DNA of 64,000 nucleotides from the NCBI GenBank assembly GCA_937138475.1, contig CAKZPD010000033.1:1-64000 (forward strand), in the 5' to 3' direction. The translations under genes were made by a program, and so were the position numbers. This DNA is from an uncultured Sulfitobacter sp. Its GTDB lineage: Bacteria; Pseudomonadota; Alphaproteobacteria; Rhodobacterales; Rhodobacteraceae. Below, one piece after another: positions 63,712-64,000 of this stretch. Within the stretch, counting starts at the first letter, position 1. Each line of letters starts with the position of its first letter. The notes beneath the pieces are model-generated. The model saw only the letters and a program-made list of their open reading frames with translations. It was not told the origin of the DNA and did not search any database.

Positions 63712-64000
63712 ATGGAGCTTGATGTTCTGTGTGAGGATCCGCGTTGGGCCGGTGTCGATCTTGAGGCGCTGACCCAGCGCGCGGCGGATGCGGCCTTGGC
63801 CTATCTGGGGATGGATGGGCAATTGGCAATGTTTTCGGTGCTGGGCTGTGATGACGCACGGATTTCGGTGTTGAACGGTGAATTCCGCGGCAAGCCGTCG
63901 CCGACAAATGTGCTGAGCTGGCCGTCTGAGGATTTGGCCGCCGCCCAGGACGGGGGCGCACCACAGGCGCCTGTGCTTGACTATAGCGGGTATTTCGATT
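63712..64000 (+). CDS. ybeY: Endoribonuclease YbeY, N-terminal part (cut by window end)
   Basis: The frame from ATG at 63712 is open to the window edge (96 codons). It contains the YbeY hallmark LNGEFRGKPSPTNVLSWP, with the conserved Arg-Gly-Lys-x5-NVLS segment that precedes the zinc His motif; the His motif itself is beyond the edge. YbeY is a zinc RNase for 16S rRNA 3'-end maturation. Its position 6 nt after phoH is the usual arrangement. Confidence 0.92.
   Translation, partial: MELDVLCEDPRWAGVDLEALTQRAADAALAYLGMDGQLAMFSVLGCDDARISVLNGEFRGKPSPTNVLSWPSEDLAAAQDGGAPQAPVLDYSGYFD

Noticed and set aside
1-64000. CRISPR arrays, tRNA or rRNA genes, insertion sequences, prophage genes
   Set aside because: No spaced direct repeats of CRISPR type, no tRNA or rRNA sequence recognised in the gaps, and no transposase or integrase among the coding regions.

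Overview
The window is high-GC DNA packed with genes and looks like the chromosome of a Rhodobacteraceae (Roseobacter-group) alphaproteobacterium. This is inferred from the gene content and order: irr-fabA-fabB-fabI, a MerR-led beta-oxidation locus, a DmdC-like long acyl-CoA dehydrogenase, LysR next to gcdH, propionyl-CoA synthetase, and the 4-nt ATGA or 1-nt TGATG junctions between genes. I saw no rRNA, tRNA, CRISPR array, transposase, phage gene or replication origin. No stretch over 300 bases lacks a gene; the longest gap is about 217 bases (36446-36662) and holds a regulatory palindrome.

Layout. 1-3437: the tail of an unknown gene, glyA (minus), nadK and an endonuclease/exonuclease/phosphatase-family protein. 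3434-7719 (minus): prpE and the malic enzyme maeB, the latter behind a palindromic operator. 7902-12689: a nucleoside-salvage operon (unknown VOC-bicupin protein, cdd, deoA, deoB, then upp). 12734-16499: a degenerate M48-like membrane protein, an acyl-CoA synthetase and an EamA-type exporter. 16550-25697 (minus): a fatty-acid beta-oxidation locus (two MerR regulators, two acyl-CoA dehydrogenases, GST, thiolase, a duplicated NTF2-like protein, FadJ-like multifunctional enzyme). 25823-28069: two thioesterases and a MATE exporter. 28066-29867 (minus): pyrD and a DUF952-DUF1330 fusion. 30016-31942: an exported 5'-nucleotidase and a cupredoxin-like protein without copper ligands. 32021-36445: LysR, glutaryl-CoA dehydrogenase and a fused 2-oxoacid dehydrogenase E1.

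36566-49674 is the most interesting part: one apparent 13-kb catabolic operon. It runs from a LacI-type palindrome to a strong intrinsic terminator. It encodes a carbohydrate-type ABC importer, three NTF2/SnoaL-like proteins (five NTF2 folds in all), an HpsN/histidinol-dehydrogenase-like enzyme, an SDR, a LacI repressor, a bicupin, a short MetE-like zinc enzyme and an RraA/HMG-aldolase-like protein. I know of no described pathway with this set. Import, two NAD-dependent oxidations, isomerisation or cyclisation, zinc-thiolate group transfer and a terminal aldolase/decarboxylase is a coherent but hypothetical scheme.

49749-53500: irr diverging from fabA-fabB-fabI, then an FKBP-type isomerase. 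53675-60992: small-molecule catabolism (HAD dehalogenase, alpha/beta hydrolase, threonine dehydratase-like, pcaD, pcaB, zinc alcohol dehydrogenase, enolase-superfamily dehydratase). 61184-64000: miaB, phoH and the start of ybeY, a conserved RNA-maturation cluster. Five copies of a 33-bp intergenic repeat (core CCTCCGGCGGGGATATTTAA) sit between transcription units across the window.
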